Below are positions 36,798-45,747 of a DNA stretch of 64,000 bases, piece after piece; the first letter of the stretch is position 1, and every line of letters begins with the position of its first letter. Below the pieces are notes generated by a model. It saw nothing but the letters and a program-made list of their open reading frames with translations, searched no databases and was not told the DNA's origin. Both the position numbers and the translations under genes were made by a program. The stretch is taken from the NCBI GenBank assembly GCA_044224905.1, contig JBGAJN010000002.1:868001-932000 (forward strand), in the 5' to 3' direction. Source of the DNA: JBGAJN01 sp044224905 (GTDB taxonomy: Bacteria; Verrucomicrobiota; Verrucomicrobiia; Limisphaerales; JBGAJN01).

Positions 36798-37904
36798 TCA
36801 GCGCGCTATCACGTCCGTGATCGGTGGCGCGGCCTGCGGGACGGCGGCACGGAAATCTTCACCGAGCAAGGCTGCGATGGTCGCTGCGATCTGGCTCTGC
36901 GTCACCGTAGCGCAATTCGTCCGTTCGCCGAGCGGTTGAGTGTCCGGGCCGAGCACAGCGATCCAGATGTTACCGGAGCCGGCGATGGCCTGGCCGTGGC
37001 TCTTCCATGAGACGTTGTCCGTGCCGCGACCGTGGTCGGTGGTGATCACGAATGTCGTCTGGTCGCGATACTCGGGCAGCGATTGCGCCGTGTCCCAAAG
37101 CCGCTTGATGAAGCCGTCCACGTGATGCGCGGCTTCGAGGTAATGCTCATAGCGCCCTTCATGCGCCCATTCGTCCGTCTCGCCGAAGGCGATGTAGAAC
37201 GCCCGCGGCTTGGCGTTCCGGACATAGTCGATGGCGGCGTGAAAGGTGAAGGAGTCGAACGTCATGCCACTCCACAACGGCGTCGTGTCACGCACAATCT
37301 CTTCCAAATGGGTGGAAACCATTTTCACGACTGGCGCCTTGTCTTGCAGCGCGAAGCCGCTCCACACCGGCAGGCGACTGCGTTCGGTGTTGAGGATCCA
37401 CGGGATCACGTCCCAGTTCACCACGGCGGCGACCTTGCCGGCGAACGCGGGCTGCGTGTTGAGCCATTCGAAGACGTTGGTGTTGGGGTTGGGCCGCTTC
37501 TTGTTGCTGTCGATGCGCGCATCGGCGGCGCCGGTGAGGAACTCGCTGTAGCCGGGGCAGGAAAAATTCTTTCCGTTCGTCACGTGGGCGATGCTGCCCT
37601 TGGTTTGGTTGCCGAAGATCTGCCCGCGCTTGGCGATCGTGCGCCAGAAGAACGGGAGCAACGCCTCGCGCCGCTCTTCCGCGGTTGCGCGCCAGAACTG
37701 CTCGCGGAGTGCGTTCGTGTTTGCCACGCCGCCGTGAGCCTTGCTGATCAATTGCTCTTCCGCGCCCGTGAACATTTCCTGCCAGCGAAAACCGTCGGTC
37801 GTGATGAGAAAGACATGACGGGTCTTCGGGGCTGCGAGAACATTGGTGACGAAAAGAACCAATGCCGCAAAAACTAGGGCCGCTCGCGTGAGAGTTTTCT
37901 TCAT
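36798..37904 (-). CDS. secreted alkaline-phosphatase-superfamily protein
   Basis: A 368-residue protein with a signal peptide (about 1-24). Metal-binding motifs of the alkaline phosphatase/phosphodiesterase superfamily are present: LITTDGFRWQEMFTGAE near the N-terminus (Asp metal ligand plus a Thr nucleophile candidate) and TTDHGRGTDN toward the C-terminus, with YIAFGETDEWAHEG between them. It could be a phosphodiesterase, a phosphatase or a phosphoglyceromutase-like enzyme. It is inserted between pheS (25 bp upstream) and pheT (86 bp downstream), same strand, hence probably cotranscribed with them. Confidence 0.85.
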   Translation of the reverse strand: MKKTLTRAALVFAALVLFVTNVLAAPKTRHVFLITTDGFRWQEMFTGAEEQLISKAHGGVANTNALREQFWRATAEERREALLPFFWRTIAKRGQIFGNQTKGSIAHVTNGKNFSCPGYSEFLTGAADARIDSNKKRPNPNTNVFEWLNTQPAFAGKVAAVVNWDVIPWILNTERSRLPVWSGFALQDKAPVVKMVSTHLEEIVRDTTPLWSGMTFDSFTFHAAIDYVRNAKPRAFYIAFGETDEWAHEGRYEHYLEAAHHVDGFIKRLWDTAQSLPEYRDQTTFVITTDHGRGTDNVSWKSHGQAIAGSGNIWIAVLGPDTQPLGERTNCATVTQSQIAATIAALLGEDFRAAVPQAAPPITDVIAR

Positions 37905-37929
37905 GCAGCCGGCGGTTTTCGGCGCCAAA

Positions 37930-38934
37930 TCAGAACTGTTTCAAGAACCGAACGTCGTTCTCGTAGAACAGACGGATGTCGTTGATGCCATAGCGGATCA
38001 TCGCGATGCGTTCGATGCCGAAGCCAAACGCCCAGCCGGTCCAGACTTCCGGATCGTAGCCGACGGTTTCGAAAACTTGCGGATGAACCATGCCGCAGCC
38101 GGCGATCTCCAGCCAATCCTTGCCCATCTTCTTCACGAGCGCGCTGCTGAAATCGATCTCGAAGCTCGGCTCGGTGTAACTGAAGTAATGCGGACGGAAA
38201 CGAATCTTCACGTCGGTACCGAGTAATTCCTTGAAGACAAATTCCACTGTGCCCTTGAGGTCGCCCACCGTGACTCGTTTGTCCACGTAGAGACCCTCGA
38301 TCTGATGGAAAGTCGGATTGTGCGTGGCATCGGCATTGTCACGGCGATACACGCGGCCAGGAACGATGATGCGGATGGGTGGCGGTTGCTTCGCCATGAC
38401 GCGGATTTGCACGGAGCTCGTGTGTGTGCGGAGCAGGGGACGCTTGTCGGTCGCGAGGTAGAATGTGTCCTGCGCATCGCGCGCGGGATGGTCGGCGGGC
38501 GTGTTCAACGCATCGAAGCAATGATACTCGTCCTCGATCTCCGGACCGTCGGCGACGGCGAAGCCGAGCTTGCGGAACGCGCGCACGATGTCATCCGTGA
38601 CTTGCGTGAGCGGATGCAGCTTGCCGAGCGAACGCCGACGACCGGGGAGCGTGAAATCGGTCGGCTCTTTCGGCAGCGCGGCTTTCATTTCGAGCTGCGT
38701 GCGCAGGAGCGAGAGCGCCGTTTCGATCTCGACCTTGGCGGCATTGACGGCCTTGCCGGCGGCGGGCTTTTCTTCCTTGGGTAGCGTGCCGAGTTGCTTC
38801 ATCAGCGCGGTGAACTTGCCGCTGGCGCCGAGATAGGCGCCCTTGGTTTGTTCGAGCGTGGCAAGATCGGGCGCGGCGCGGAGGTCGTTCAACGCGGCCT
38901 GTTTCAGCGGTTCAATGTCGGAAAGCAAACTCAT
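37930..38934 (-). CDS. pheS: phenylalanine--tRNA ligase alpha subunit
   Basis: A 334-residue PheS, close to the usual length. An N-terminal coiled-coil arm (about 1-85) precedes the class II core with LPGRRRSLGKLHPLTQV, motif 2 region RTHTSSVQIRVM and GRVYRRDNADATHNPTFHQIEG, and motif 3 GWAFGFGIERIAMI. Together with PheT it forms the alpha2-beta2 enzyme. A longer frame exists upstream, but the ATG at 38934 gives the canonical start. No T-box or attenuator-like structure was found in the ~90 bp before it. Confidence 0.96.
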   Translation of the reverse strand: MSLLSDIEPLKQAALNDLRAAPDLATLEQTKGAYLGASGKFTALMKQLGTLPKEEKPAAGKAVNAAKVEIETALSLLRTQLEMKAALPKEPTDFTLPGRRRSLGKLHPLTQVTDDIVRAFRKLGFAVADGPEIEDEYHCFDALNTPADHPARDAQDTFYLATDKRPLLRTHTSSVQIRVMAKQPPPIRIIVPGRVYRRDNADATHNPTFHQIEGLYVDKRVTVGDLKGTVEFVFKELLGTDVKIRFRPHYFSYTEPSFEIDFSSALVKKMGKDWLEIAGCGMVHPQVFETVGYDPEVWTGWAFGFGIERIAMIRYGINDIRLFYENDVRFLKQF

Positions 38935-39026
38935 AAGCAATCGGTGCGTGAAGGTAGGGAAACGGGCCCGTAGACAAAAGGAAAAACGGGCGGAGGAATG
39001 GTGGTCGTTCCGCGCGGGCGAAAAGT

Positions 39027-40178
39027 TTAGCCGGGATTCAACTGCCGCCAGCCGTGCCACGCCATGTAAGTCGCGAGGATTACCAGCAACACACAGGAGA
39101 CGTAGGGCGCGCGGCGCATCGCCTCGCCAAAGCCGCGGAAACGCTTCTGGGCGTGATGCACGCTCCACGCGGCGAGCGCGCCGGTCGCGACCATTGTAAG
39201 CGCTAGCCCGAAGCTGAATGCGCCCACCATCGCGAAGCCGAGCGTCGCGCGTTTCAATTGCAGGCAGACGAGCAACACCGTGAACGCGGCGGGGCAGGGC
39301 ATCAGCCCGCCGGTCACGCCGAAGAAAATGATCTGAGGCGTGGTCACTGTGCGCCCGGCGAAGCGCTTCTCGATATCCTCCGCGTGCGCGCGCTCGTGCG
39401 CGTCCTGAAATTCTTGGCTGCCATCGTCGGGGCCGAGGTCGTGATGATGGTGATGGGCATCTTCATGAAATTCGACGCGGCACGTGTGCTGGTGTCCGCC
39501 GTGATTGATGGTTGCAACGACGTCGAACTCGTGCGGCTCGGGAATGTCGTCGCGCGATTCGAGAAAACCTGCTTTCGCCACGAAGAGGAATTTCCGCCGC
39601 GCGCCATCGGGGCGGATGGTTTCCAAAGTGACCGCGTCGGCGGTGGGCAAAATTTCACCCGCAGGCGCACGCAGGCGGAACACGGGCGGCACACCTTCTT
39701 CGAAGACGCTCAATTCCAATTTCCCGTGACCGGTATCGAGGAGGTACGTTTCGTCATGCGCGTGATCGTGATCATGGTCGTGGTGATGATCATGCCCGTG
39801 ACCTCGGTGGTGATGATGATTGGCGGCTTCGTGCAGTTCGCGGCGAGTGCGGAGAAACATCCACAACGCCAGTCCGAGGATCGCGACGGCAGAACCAATT
39901 TGCAGATACGGCTCGATGTGTTCGGAATCCCATTGGCTTCCATAGTGCAACGCCGCGGCCGCGAGCGCCCAAATGATCATCGAATGCGAGATGGCGGCGG
40001 ACAGCCCGAGCAACACCGCCTGACCGATCGTGCCGCGGATGGCCACGATGAAAGCTGCCATCATCGTCTTCGAATGGCCGGGCTCCAATCCGTGCAGGGC
40101 GCCGAGGAGGATCGCAGTCGGGATGAAAACCCAGAGGTTTGTCGAGCCGTTCTGCAGCGCTTGGAGAAAGTCGGGCAC
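39027..40178 (-). CDS. rcnA: RcnA-type nickel/cobalt efflux protein with inserted domain
   Basis: A 383-residue membrane protein resembling E. coli RcnA. The N-terminal motif LHGLEPGHSKTMMAAF is nearly identical to RcnA, and the second half contains RAHAEDIEKRFAGR and FFGVTGGLMPCPAA as in RcnA. A histidine-rich cytoplasmic stretch (about 121-142) would bind metal. Unlike the E. coli protein, about 95 residues (144-240) of non-membrane, beta-rich sequence are inserted, followed by a second short His tract. The GTG at 40178 is favoured since RcnA similarity begins there; an upstream TTG adds 26 unrelated residues. Confidence 0.85.
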   Translation of the reverse strand: MPDFLQALQNGSTNLWVFIPTAILLGALHGLEPGHSKTMMAAFIVAIRGTIGQAVLLGLSAAISHSMIIWALAAAALHYGSQWDSEHIEPYLQIGSAVAILGLALWMFLRTRRELHEAANHHHHRGHGHDHHHDHDHDHAHDETYLLDTGHGKLELSVFEEGVPPVFRLRAPAGEILPTADAVTLETIRPDGARRKFLFVAKAGFLESRDDIPEPHEFDVVATINHGGHQHTCRVEFHEDAHHHHHDLGPDDGSQEFQDAHERAHAEDIEKRFAGRTVTTPQIIFFGVTGGLMPCPAAFTVLLVCLQLKRATLGFAMVGAFSFGLALTMVATGALAAWSVHHAQKRFRGFGEAMRRAPYVSCVLLVILATYMAWHGWRQLNPG

Positions 40179-40339
40179 GGCGGAAACATAGGGACGAACC
40201 GTTGCGGGGCAAAGGATTTCGCACGCGGACCCAAGGTGAATTCGCGCAATTGACAAGGGAACGATTCCTTACGCGAGTCTGCTTGAATTTTGAGCGAAGG
40301 AGAAGTTGTCGGCGGAGAGAGGTTTGATATGGTTGTCGC

Positions 40340-40654
40340 ATGCCGCAGCCGGCACAGCCAATGACACAACCAATGGTCCTGCCCGATCAGGACGTTCAGA
40401 CCCGCCCCAAAGAGGATTTGGATCCCGGGTATCTGGTCATTTGCTGGGACGATCCGATCAATTTGATGGACTACGTCACGCACGTGTTTCAGACCGTGTT
40501 CGGTTGGAAGAAGGAAAAGGCGGAGCACCACATGCTGGAAGTTCACACCAAGGGCAAGAGTCTGCTCGTGCGCGCGAGTCTCGAGAAGGCCGAACACTAC
40601 GTTCACCAGCTGCACAAATACGGCCTGCACGCCACGATGGAGTCGGCGGAATGA
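40340..40654 (+). CDS. clpS: ATP-dependent Clp protease adaptor ClpS
   Basis: A 104-residue ClpS-type adaptor. The core (about 28-98) has the family motifs WDDPINLMDYVTHVFQTVFG, a helix, and MLEVHTKGKSLL, and an unstructured Gln/Pro/Met-rich N-terminus. ClpS binds N-degron substrates and delivers them to ClpAP. The usual N-D-D of the pocket appears as W-D-D. The stop overlaps the start of the next gene by 4 bp (ATGA), so clpS and the DUF2017 gene are translationally coupled. Confidence 0.88.
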   Translation: MPQPAQPMTQPMVLPDQDVQTRPKEDLDPGYLVICWDDPINLMDYVTHVFQTVFGWKKEKAEHHMLEVHTKGKSLLVRASLEKAEHYVHQLHKYGLHATMESAE

Positions 40655-41139
40655 AGTATCTCAAGAGCCACGGCGAGACGCTGGTTTTCCAGGTGGGCGA
40701 ACGCGAACGGAAATTGTTCGTGCACACGCTCCGGATGTATCCGCAGCTCAATCCCGATTATCACCGCATCGTCAACAAATCGAGCGACGCCAAGAAATTG
40801 CTCTCGCACCAGACGGAATTGCGCGAAGCGATGAGCGAGCAACATAAAGCGAACCGCAAGCTGGCGGAGGATTTCATTGCGCGAAAACTTACGCCGGCCG
40901 TGCCGGAACCTGGTTCGTCCGTTGCTCATGTTGTCACCGTGACGCGTGCGCAGGTGGATTGGTTGCTCGAAGTGCTCAACGACGTGCGCGTGGGCAGTTG
41001 GGTGAAACTGGGGCGACCGGATCAGAACGCGACGCGCAGCTTGCAGGTGAAGTCCGAAAACGTCGTGGCGATTTCTGGAATGGAGTTCAGCGGTTACCTC
41101 CAGATGATCCTGCTCGAAGCGCTCCGTGGGGCGGGTTAA
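40651..41139 (+). CDS. DUF2017-like protein coupled to clpS
   Basis: A 162-residue soluble, mainly helical protein starting MKYLKSHGETLVFQVGERER. Its length and helical make-up fit DUF2017 proteins, which follow clpS in actinobacteria; the pairing here supports that assignment. Function unknown; a partner or regulator of N-degron degradation is inferred only from gene order. The first codon overlaps the clpS stop. It ends 24 bp before a convergent gene. Confidence 0.65.
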   Translation: MKYLKSHGETLVFQVGERERKLFVHTLRMYPQLNPDYHRIVNKSSDAKKLLSHQTELREAMSEQHKANRKLAEDFIARKLTPAVPEPGSSVAHVVTVTRAQVDWLLEVLNDVRVGSWVKLGRPDQNATRSLQVKSENVVAISGMEFSGYLQMILLEALRGAG

Positions 41140-41163
41140 GGCCTCTGGGTTCCATCGCGTCCG

Positions 41164-42063
41164 TTACTTTTTAGGCAGTGGGACTTTGCTCGCCTGATCC
41201 CGCGCCAACTTGAGTTGGTGAAACGTCTCCCGTACTTCGCTGACGGAGCCGATTGCCAGGAACACGTCGTATTCGAAAACCATTCCCGGAGTGATCGCCA
41301 TGTTCTTCACCGGCGCGAGGTAAGAACAGCCGTCGCCATTTGGTCCCGGCGGACCCGCGTAGCGGTAACACGTGAGATTCGTCATGCCGGGAACGAACAC
41401 CGCGAGGCCCCGATCGCGTTCATCGAAATAGCCGGCCCAGTTCTCCGTCATGAGCGCGCTTTCATTCGGCCAACCCGGCACGCGCCGATGCAACGCTCCG
41501 CCGGTCCACGGTTGCGCGCCGCTGTAGGCGACTAAATTGGTCAGCGCGTAGTCCATGAAGACGGCGGGCAGTTCCTGACTTGCCACCGGGTGCGATTTCG
41601 TTCCCGTGTAGCTCATGCGATAACGCACGTGCGCCACGCGACCGATCAAGGTGATGGTTTCCTCAAACACGACCTCCGGCAATTCCGCGCCCGTCGCCCA
41701 ATGTTTGCCGACGGATCGCCCGTGAATGGCGCGGCCGTCGTTTGTGAACGCGAGCAACGTGGCGGGCTTGCCCTGCCAGTTGCCGCCCTGCACGGGATTC
41801 CAGCGCCACGGTTGCTTGTCCCAGATGGAGCCATCGCGCTCGCCATAATAAGACTGCTGCACGAAGCGCCCGTGATCGTGGTGGTTCAACAGATTCCGCT
41901 CTGGCGAATGCAGTGAGAAGAATCCGATGCAGGCGCCAGAGTTGGTCCGCACACCAATGCGAACCTGACCATTATCGAGAAACGACCAATCGTCTGCTGC
42001 GTGGCCGCGGGGCGCGGCGATCATCGCGAGTTGTGCCAGGAATATAAAAAGGACAATGCGCAT
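41164..42063 (-). CDS. secreted protein of unknown function
   Basis: A 299-residue protein with a signal peptide (MRIVLFIFLAQLAMIAAPRG, cleavage near residue 22). The mature part looks beta-rich with many Trp and Gly residues (for example WDKQPWRWNPVQGGNWQG) and FDERDRGLAVFVPGMTNLT, suggesting a galactose-mutarotase-like or carbohydrate-binding fold, but this is only an impression. No catalytic motif identified. The reading frame runs further upstream, but the signal peptide fixes the ATG at 42063. It is divergent from the FG-GAP gene across 133 bp. Confidence 0.75.
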   Translation of the reverse strand: MRIVLFIFLAQLAMIAAPRGHAADDWSFLDNGQVRIGVRTNSGACIGFFSLHSPERNLLNHHDHGRFVQQSYYGERDGSIWDKQPWRWNPVQGGNWQGKPATLLAFTNDGRAIHGRSVGKHWATGAELPEVVFEETITLIGRVAHVRYRMSYTGTKSHPVASQELPAVFMDYALTNLVAYSGAQPWTGGALHRRVPGWPNESALMTENWAGYFDERDRGLAVFVPGMTNLTCYRYAGPPGPNGDGCSYLAPVKNMAITPGMVFEYDVFLAIGSVSEVRETFHQLKLARDQASKVPLPKK

Positions 42064-42196
42064 GTCAGTGCGCCTCCGAGGTTGCGGATAGGGAAACTTG
42101 CCTGCAAGTCCGAAGCGCGTTGGAATGGTTTGCGTTCTCAGCAAAATGTTTGAAACCCGCGTGACGGTGCGGCTATCGTCTCGCAGCTCCCAAATT

Positions 42197-43357
42197 ATGA
42201 AAACGCTTCTCTCCCTCCTGCTCGTGGCTTCGTCGAGTTCGTTGATCGCCGCCGAATTGACGATGCCGAAATTCCGCGTCGTCGACATCGATACGAACAT
42301 CGAGATCGGTTACGGCCTCCAGATCGCCGACGTCGATGGCGACGGCAAACCCGACATTCTCCTCGCCGACAAGAAACAGATCGTCTGGTACCGCAATCCC
42401 AAGTGGGAGAAGTTCGTCATGGCCGAGAACCTTACGGAGAAGGACAACGTCTGCATCGCTGCGCGCGACATTGACGGCGATGGCAAATGCGAGGTGGCCG
42501 TCGGCGCGGGCTGGAATCCCAGCGATACCGAGAACAGCGGCGCCGTCTTCTATCTCGTCGCGCCGAAGGATCGCACGCAGCGTTGGGAGCCCGTGAAGCT
42601 GCATCACGAACCGACTGTCCATCGCATGCACTGGGTTTTGAACCCCGCCGGCAAATGGGATCTCATCGTGAAGCCGCTCCACGGGCGCGGTAACAAAAAC
42701 AACGAAGGCGTCGGCGGTCGTGTGCTCGAATACTCCATGCCCGCCGATCCGCATGGCGAATGGAAGACCACCGTGGTCAGCGACTTCATGCACGCGTCGC
42801 ACAATTTCCAACCGATCAATTGGGATGCTGATCCCGAGAATGAACTCCTGATCGGCGGCAAGGAAGGCGTGTGGTTTTTCGGTCACAGCACCGGCGCGTG
42901 GAAGCATCGGCAATTTACCGATCAACCGACGGGCGAAGTCCGCGATGGGAAGCTGGCTAATGGCCAACGTTTCATTGCCACCATTGAGCCGATGCACGGT
43001 ACAACCGTGTGCGTTTACACCGAACCAACGGCGAAGAAAGCCCTGTGGCAACGTCACGTGCTCGACGAAACCCTGAAGGACGGCCATGCGCTGGCGATCG
43101 GCGATTTGCTCGGCAATGGCTCAGCCCAAGTCGTGGTGGCGTGGCGCGGCATGACGCCAAAGGGCGTGCCGGGAATCAAAGTGTTCGTCCCGTCCGGCAA
43201 CGACGGCGCTCAGTGGAAAACTTTTCAGATCAGCGGACCGGAGGTCGCGGTGGAGGATTTGAAACTCGCCGATCTTAATGGCGACGGGAAACTCGACATC
43301 ATTGCCGCCGGCCGTCAGACCAAAAACGTGAAGATCTTTTTCAACGGGGGCCGATAA
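42197..43357 (+). CDS. secreted FG-GAP/VCBS repeat protein
   Basis: A 386-residue protein with a signal peptide (about 1-18, ending ...SSLIA). Repeats of the calcium-binding type are evident: IADVDGDGKPDILLAD, ARDIDGDGKCEVAVGAGW and LADLNGDGKLDIIAAG, which form a seven-bladed FG-GAP/VCBS propeller. Verrucomicrobial and planctomycete genomes contain many such secreted propellers; ligands are mostly unknown. The ATG at 42197 is chosen for the signal peptide although the frame is open earlier. Confidence 0.88.
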   Translation: MKTLLSLLLVASSSSLIAAELTMPKFRVVDIDTNIEIGYGLQIADVDGDGKPDILLADKKQIVWYRNPKWEKFVMAENLTEKDNVCIAARDIDGDGKCEVAVGAGWNPSDTENSGAVFYLVAPKDRTQRWEPVKLHHEPTVHRMHWVLNPAGKWDLIVKPLHGRGNKNNEGVGGRVLEYSMPADPHGEWKTTVVSDFMHASHNFQPINWDADPENELLIGGKEGVWFFGHSTGAWKHRQFTDQPTGEVRDGKLANGQRFIATIEPMHGTTVCVYTEPTAKKALWQRHVLDETLKDGHALAIGDLLGNGSAQVVVAWRGMTPKGVPGIKVFVPSGNDGAQWKTFQISGPEVAVEDLKLADLNGDGKLDIIAAGRQTKNVKIFFNGGR

Positions 43358-43473
43358 CGGTTCTCTCCGAGGTGAAGCGAAGGCAGCGGCGCGTGTTCAT
43401 TGCTTGATGCACGTCAATGTTTGGCGCCTCGGCTTGGTCGATACTTTCGTTCGTTGACCAGACGAACTCACGC

Positions 43474-44451
43474 ATGAACTCGACACGCTTGCTGATCGGC
43501 CTTCTCGGAATTGCGGTTCTCACCTGCAGTGATTTTGCGCGCACGGCGGCGGCTGAGCCTTCTCCACGAATTGTCGCCGCCATGGCGGCCGTGCGCGATG
43601 ACGCGCGTCCGGAAAAAGAGCGCCTGATCGCAATTCGACGACTGGGAGCAGGCGAATACGACGTGGTTGCCGAGTCGTTGTTTCAGCTTCTGGATCCGGC
43701 GCAGCGCGATTCGCTGCGCGTGGCAGTGGTTCAGGCCTTTCAGGAACTCGCGCAACCGCGTTCGGTGACGCCGCTTTTGACCAATTGGAGCCGTTATTCA
43801 GCCGTGGTGAAGCAGCAAGTGTTTCGCACACTGACGGGACGCCGCGAACTGGCTGGCGAATTCGTCGCGCAATTGGAAACCGGGCGGCTCGCATTGTCCG
43901 AGTTGGACACGGCGACGCGGGAACGGTTGATCAATTTCCCGGATGACGCGCTGGCGGAACGCGCGAAGAAACTTCTGGCTCGTGAACCGTTGTTGGACGC
44001 GCGCAAAGCGTACGAGCGTTTCGCATCGGCGCTGGCTTTCAAGGGGGACGCGAAGCGCGGCCTGTCGGTCTTCAAGGAGCGTACGTGCGTGAATTGCCAT
44101 CGGCTTAGTGGGGAGGGCGTTTTCGTGGGCGCCGATTTGTATACGGTGAAGGACATGCCACGGGACGAACTGTTACGAAACATCGTCGCCCCGAATCTCT
44201 TCTTCATGCCGAATTTTCAAGCCTTCGTCGCGGAGACGGAAGACGGAGAATTGGTCGAAGGCGTCATGGCTGGCTCCACGGAAACAACGGTAACGCTGCG
44301 CCGCGCTCTGGGTGAAGATTCCGTGCTCAAGAAAAGCAGTCTCAAGAAGCTCAAAGGGTTGAACGTGTCCTTGATGCCGGAGGGATTGCTCGAAGGACTG
44401 ACTCCGCAGCAGGTCGCCGATCTCTTAGAGTTCATTCGCAGCGCGGAATAA
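43474..44451 (+). CDS. secreted HEAT-like / c-type cytochrome protein
   Basis: A 325-residue protein with a signal peptide (about 1-27), a helical HEAT-like region (about 30-170), then a single c-type heme site C-V-N-C-H at 205-209 and a C-terminal domain resembling the planctomycete/verrucomicrobial putative heme-binding family (MAGSTETTVTLRRALGED and LTPQQVADLLEFIRSAE). Such modules usually end much larger dehydrogenase-like proteins; here it stands alone. It probably carries electrons in the periplasm. Confidence 0.85.
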   Translation: MNSTRLLIGLLGIAVLTCSDFARTAAAEPSPRIVAAMAAVRDDARPEKERLIAIRRLGAGEYDVVAESLFQLLDPAQRDSLRVAVVQAFQELAQPRSVTPLLTNWSRYSAVVKQQVFRTLTGRRELAGEFVAQLETGRLALSELDTATRERLINFPDDALAERAKKLLAREPLLDARKAYERFASALAFKGDAKRGLSVFKERTCVNCHRLSGEGVFVGADLYTVKDMPRDELLRNIVAPNLFFMPNFQAFVAETEDGELVEGVMAGSTETTVTLRRALGEDSVLKKSSLKKLKGLNVSLMPEGLLEGLTPQQVADLLEFIRSAE

Positions 44452-44545
44452 AGCTCACCTTGAATTGACGCGAATCCGTCGCCTTTCGCGTGCGTTTTGG
44501 ACTCAACGCTTGCGCGACCTCAGCGCATCTTCTACAACACAGTGC

Positions 44546-45472
44546 ATGTCTAAGACCGCCACGCGCGTCGGCGCGCGTCATTCATCGAGTTTTGATCTGC
44601 AAGCGTTTCTCACAAGCCGCACCGAAGCGGTGAATCGCGCGCTCGACAGTTTTCTCCCCAAGGAATCGGTCAAGCCGGCCACGATTCACAAAGCGATGCG
44701 CTATTCCATTTTCGCGGGCGGCAAGCGGATGCGCCCGGCGCTCACACTTGCGGCAGCTGAAGCTTGTGGAGGCACCGATGCCGCCGCGATGCCGCTGGCG
44801 TGCGCGGTCGAATGCGTTCACACGTATTCGTTGATCCACGACGATCTGCCGGCGATGGACAATGACGATTTTCGCCGCGGCAAACCGACTAATCACAAAG
44901 TGTTCGGCGAAGGGATCGCGGTTCTCGCGGGCGACGCATTGCTGACGCAGGCCTTCGAGATCGCGGCGAAAGCCAAAGGCTGGCCGCGTTATTCGCATCA
45001 GGATTTGATTCTGGAAGTCGCGAAGGCGTCGGGCTCGCTCCAACTCATCGCCGGGCAAGTCGCCGATTTGGAAGGTGAAGGGAAGAAGATCTCCGCTGGT
45101 GAGTTGAAATACATTCACGAACGCAAGACCTCGGCGCTGCTGTGCTGCTCGGTCCGTCTGGGCGGGATGAGTGCGAATTGCTCCGCTGCGCAACTGAAAG
45201 CCCTGACCGATTTCGGTTACAACGTCGGGCTCGCCTTCCAGATCATCGACGACATTCTCGACATTACGCAAACGAGCGAGCAGCTCGGCAAGACTGCTGG
45301 GAAGGACACAAAGGCGCAGAAGGCCACGTATCCGTCGATCGTCGGCATGGAGGAATCCCGGCGAATCGCCCAGAGGCTAACGAACAAGGCGTTCGGCGCG
45401 TTGAAAGTTTTTCGTGGGAAGGCCGACGCGCTCGAAGCTCTGGCGACGTTTCTATTGCAACGTGACAAATGA
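44546..45472 (+). CDS. ispA: polyprenyl (farnesyl/geranylgeranyl) diphosphate synthase
   Basis: A 308-residue trans-prenyltransferase. The first aspartate-rich motif is DDLPAMD at 99-105 in SLIHDDLPAMDND, and the second is DDILD in FQIIDDILDITQ; the chain-length region before the first motif (ECVHTYSLIH) suggests a short C15/C20 product. Substrate-binding FAGGKRMRP is present. It condenses isopentenyl diphosphate with allylic diphosphates in isoprenoid synthesis, consistent with ispD elsewhere in the window. The ATG at 44546 is preferred; the longer in-frame extension has no family similarity. Product length cannot be fixed from sequence. Confidence 0.92.
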   Translation: MSKTATRVGARHSSSFDLQAFLTSRTEAVNRALDSFLPKESVKPATIHKAMRYSIFAGGKRMRPALTLAAAEACGGTDAAAMPLACAVECVHTYSLIHDDLPAMDNDDFRRGKPTNHKVFGEGIAVLAGDALLTQAFEIAAKAKGWPRYSHQDLILEVAKASGSLQLIAGQVADLEGEGKKISAGELKYIHERKTSALLCCSVRLGGMSANCSAAQLKALTDFGYNVGLAFQIIDDILDITQTSEQLGKTAGKDTKAQKATYPSIVGMEESRRIAQRLTNKAFGALKVFRGKADALEALATFLLQRDK

Positions 45473-45534
45473 ATTTGGGGCGGGCGTTCTTCTCAGGTTT
45501 CGAGTGAAATCACCGATACAGGATTGATCATCAC

Positions 45535-45563
45535 TTGACCCGTCTGCAGGGAGCAGCTATAGA
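45535..45563 (+). promoter_or_regulatory. sigma-70-type promoter of tRNA-Thr
   Basis: TTGACC at 45535-45540 and TATAGA at 45558-45563 are separated by exactly 17 bp, a near-consensus housekeeping promoter. The predicted start is about 45570, 13 bp before the mature tRNA. It lies outside the integrated element, so integration keeps the tRNA expressed. Confidence 0.85.
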
Positions 45564-45582
45564 GTTTGCTGCGCTTGGTTAA

Positions 45583-45657
<75 letters not shown>

Positions 45658-45721
45658 CTTTGATAGTCAAGGGTTTAGCTCCTGTTAAAGGTTGTTGGTT
45701 TTCACTTCGGACTTGCTAAAA

Positions 45722-45739
45722 TGCAACAGTAGTGCAACA
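45722..45739 (+). repeat. paired TGCAACA sites (candidate arm-type sites, left)
   Basis: TGCAACA occurs at 45722-45728 and 45733-45739, 11 bp apart, just before the integrase start codon and 65 bp inside attL. The same heptamer is paired inside attR. Arm-type integrase sites or a binding site repressing the integrase gene are both plausible. Confidence 0.45.
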
Positions 45740-45747
45740 GTTCGCGC

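Noticed and set aside
40179..40256. Upstream TTG start for the RcnA-like gene.
   Set aside because: The extra 26 residues have no RcnA similarity; the GTG at 40178 fits better.
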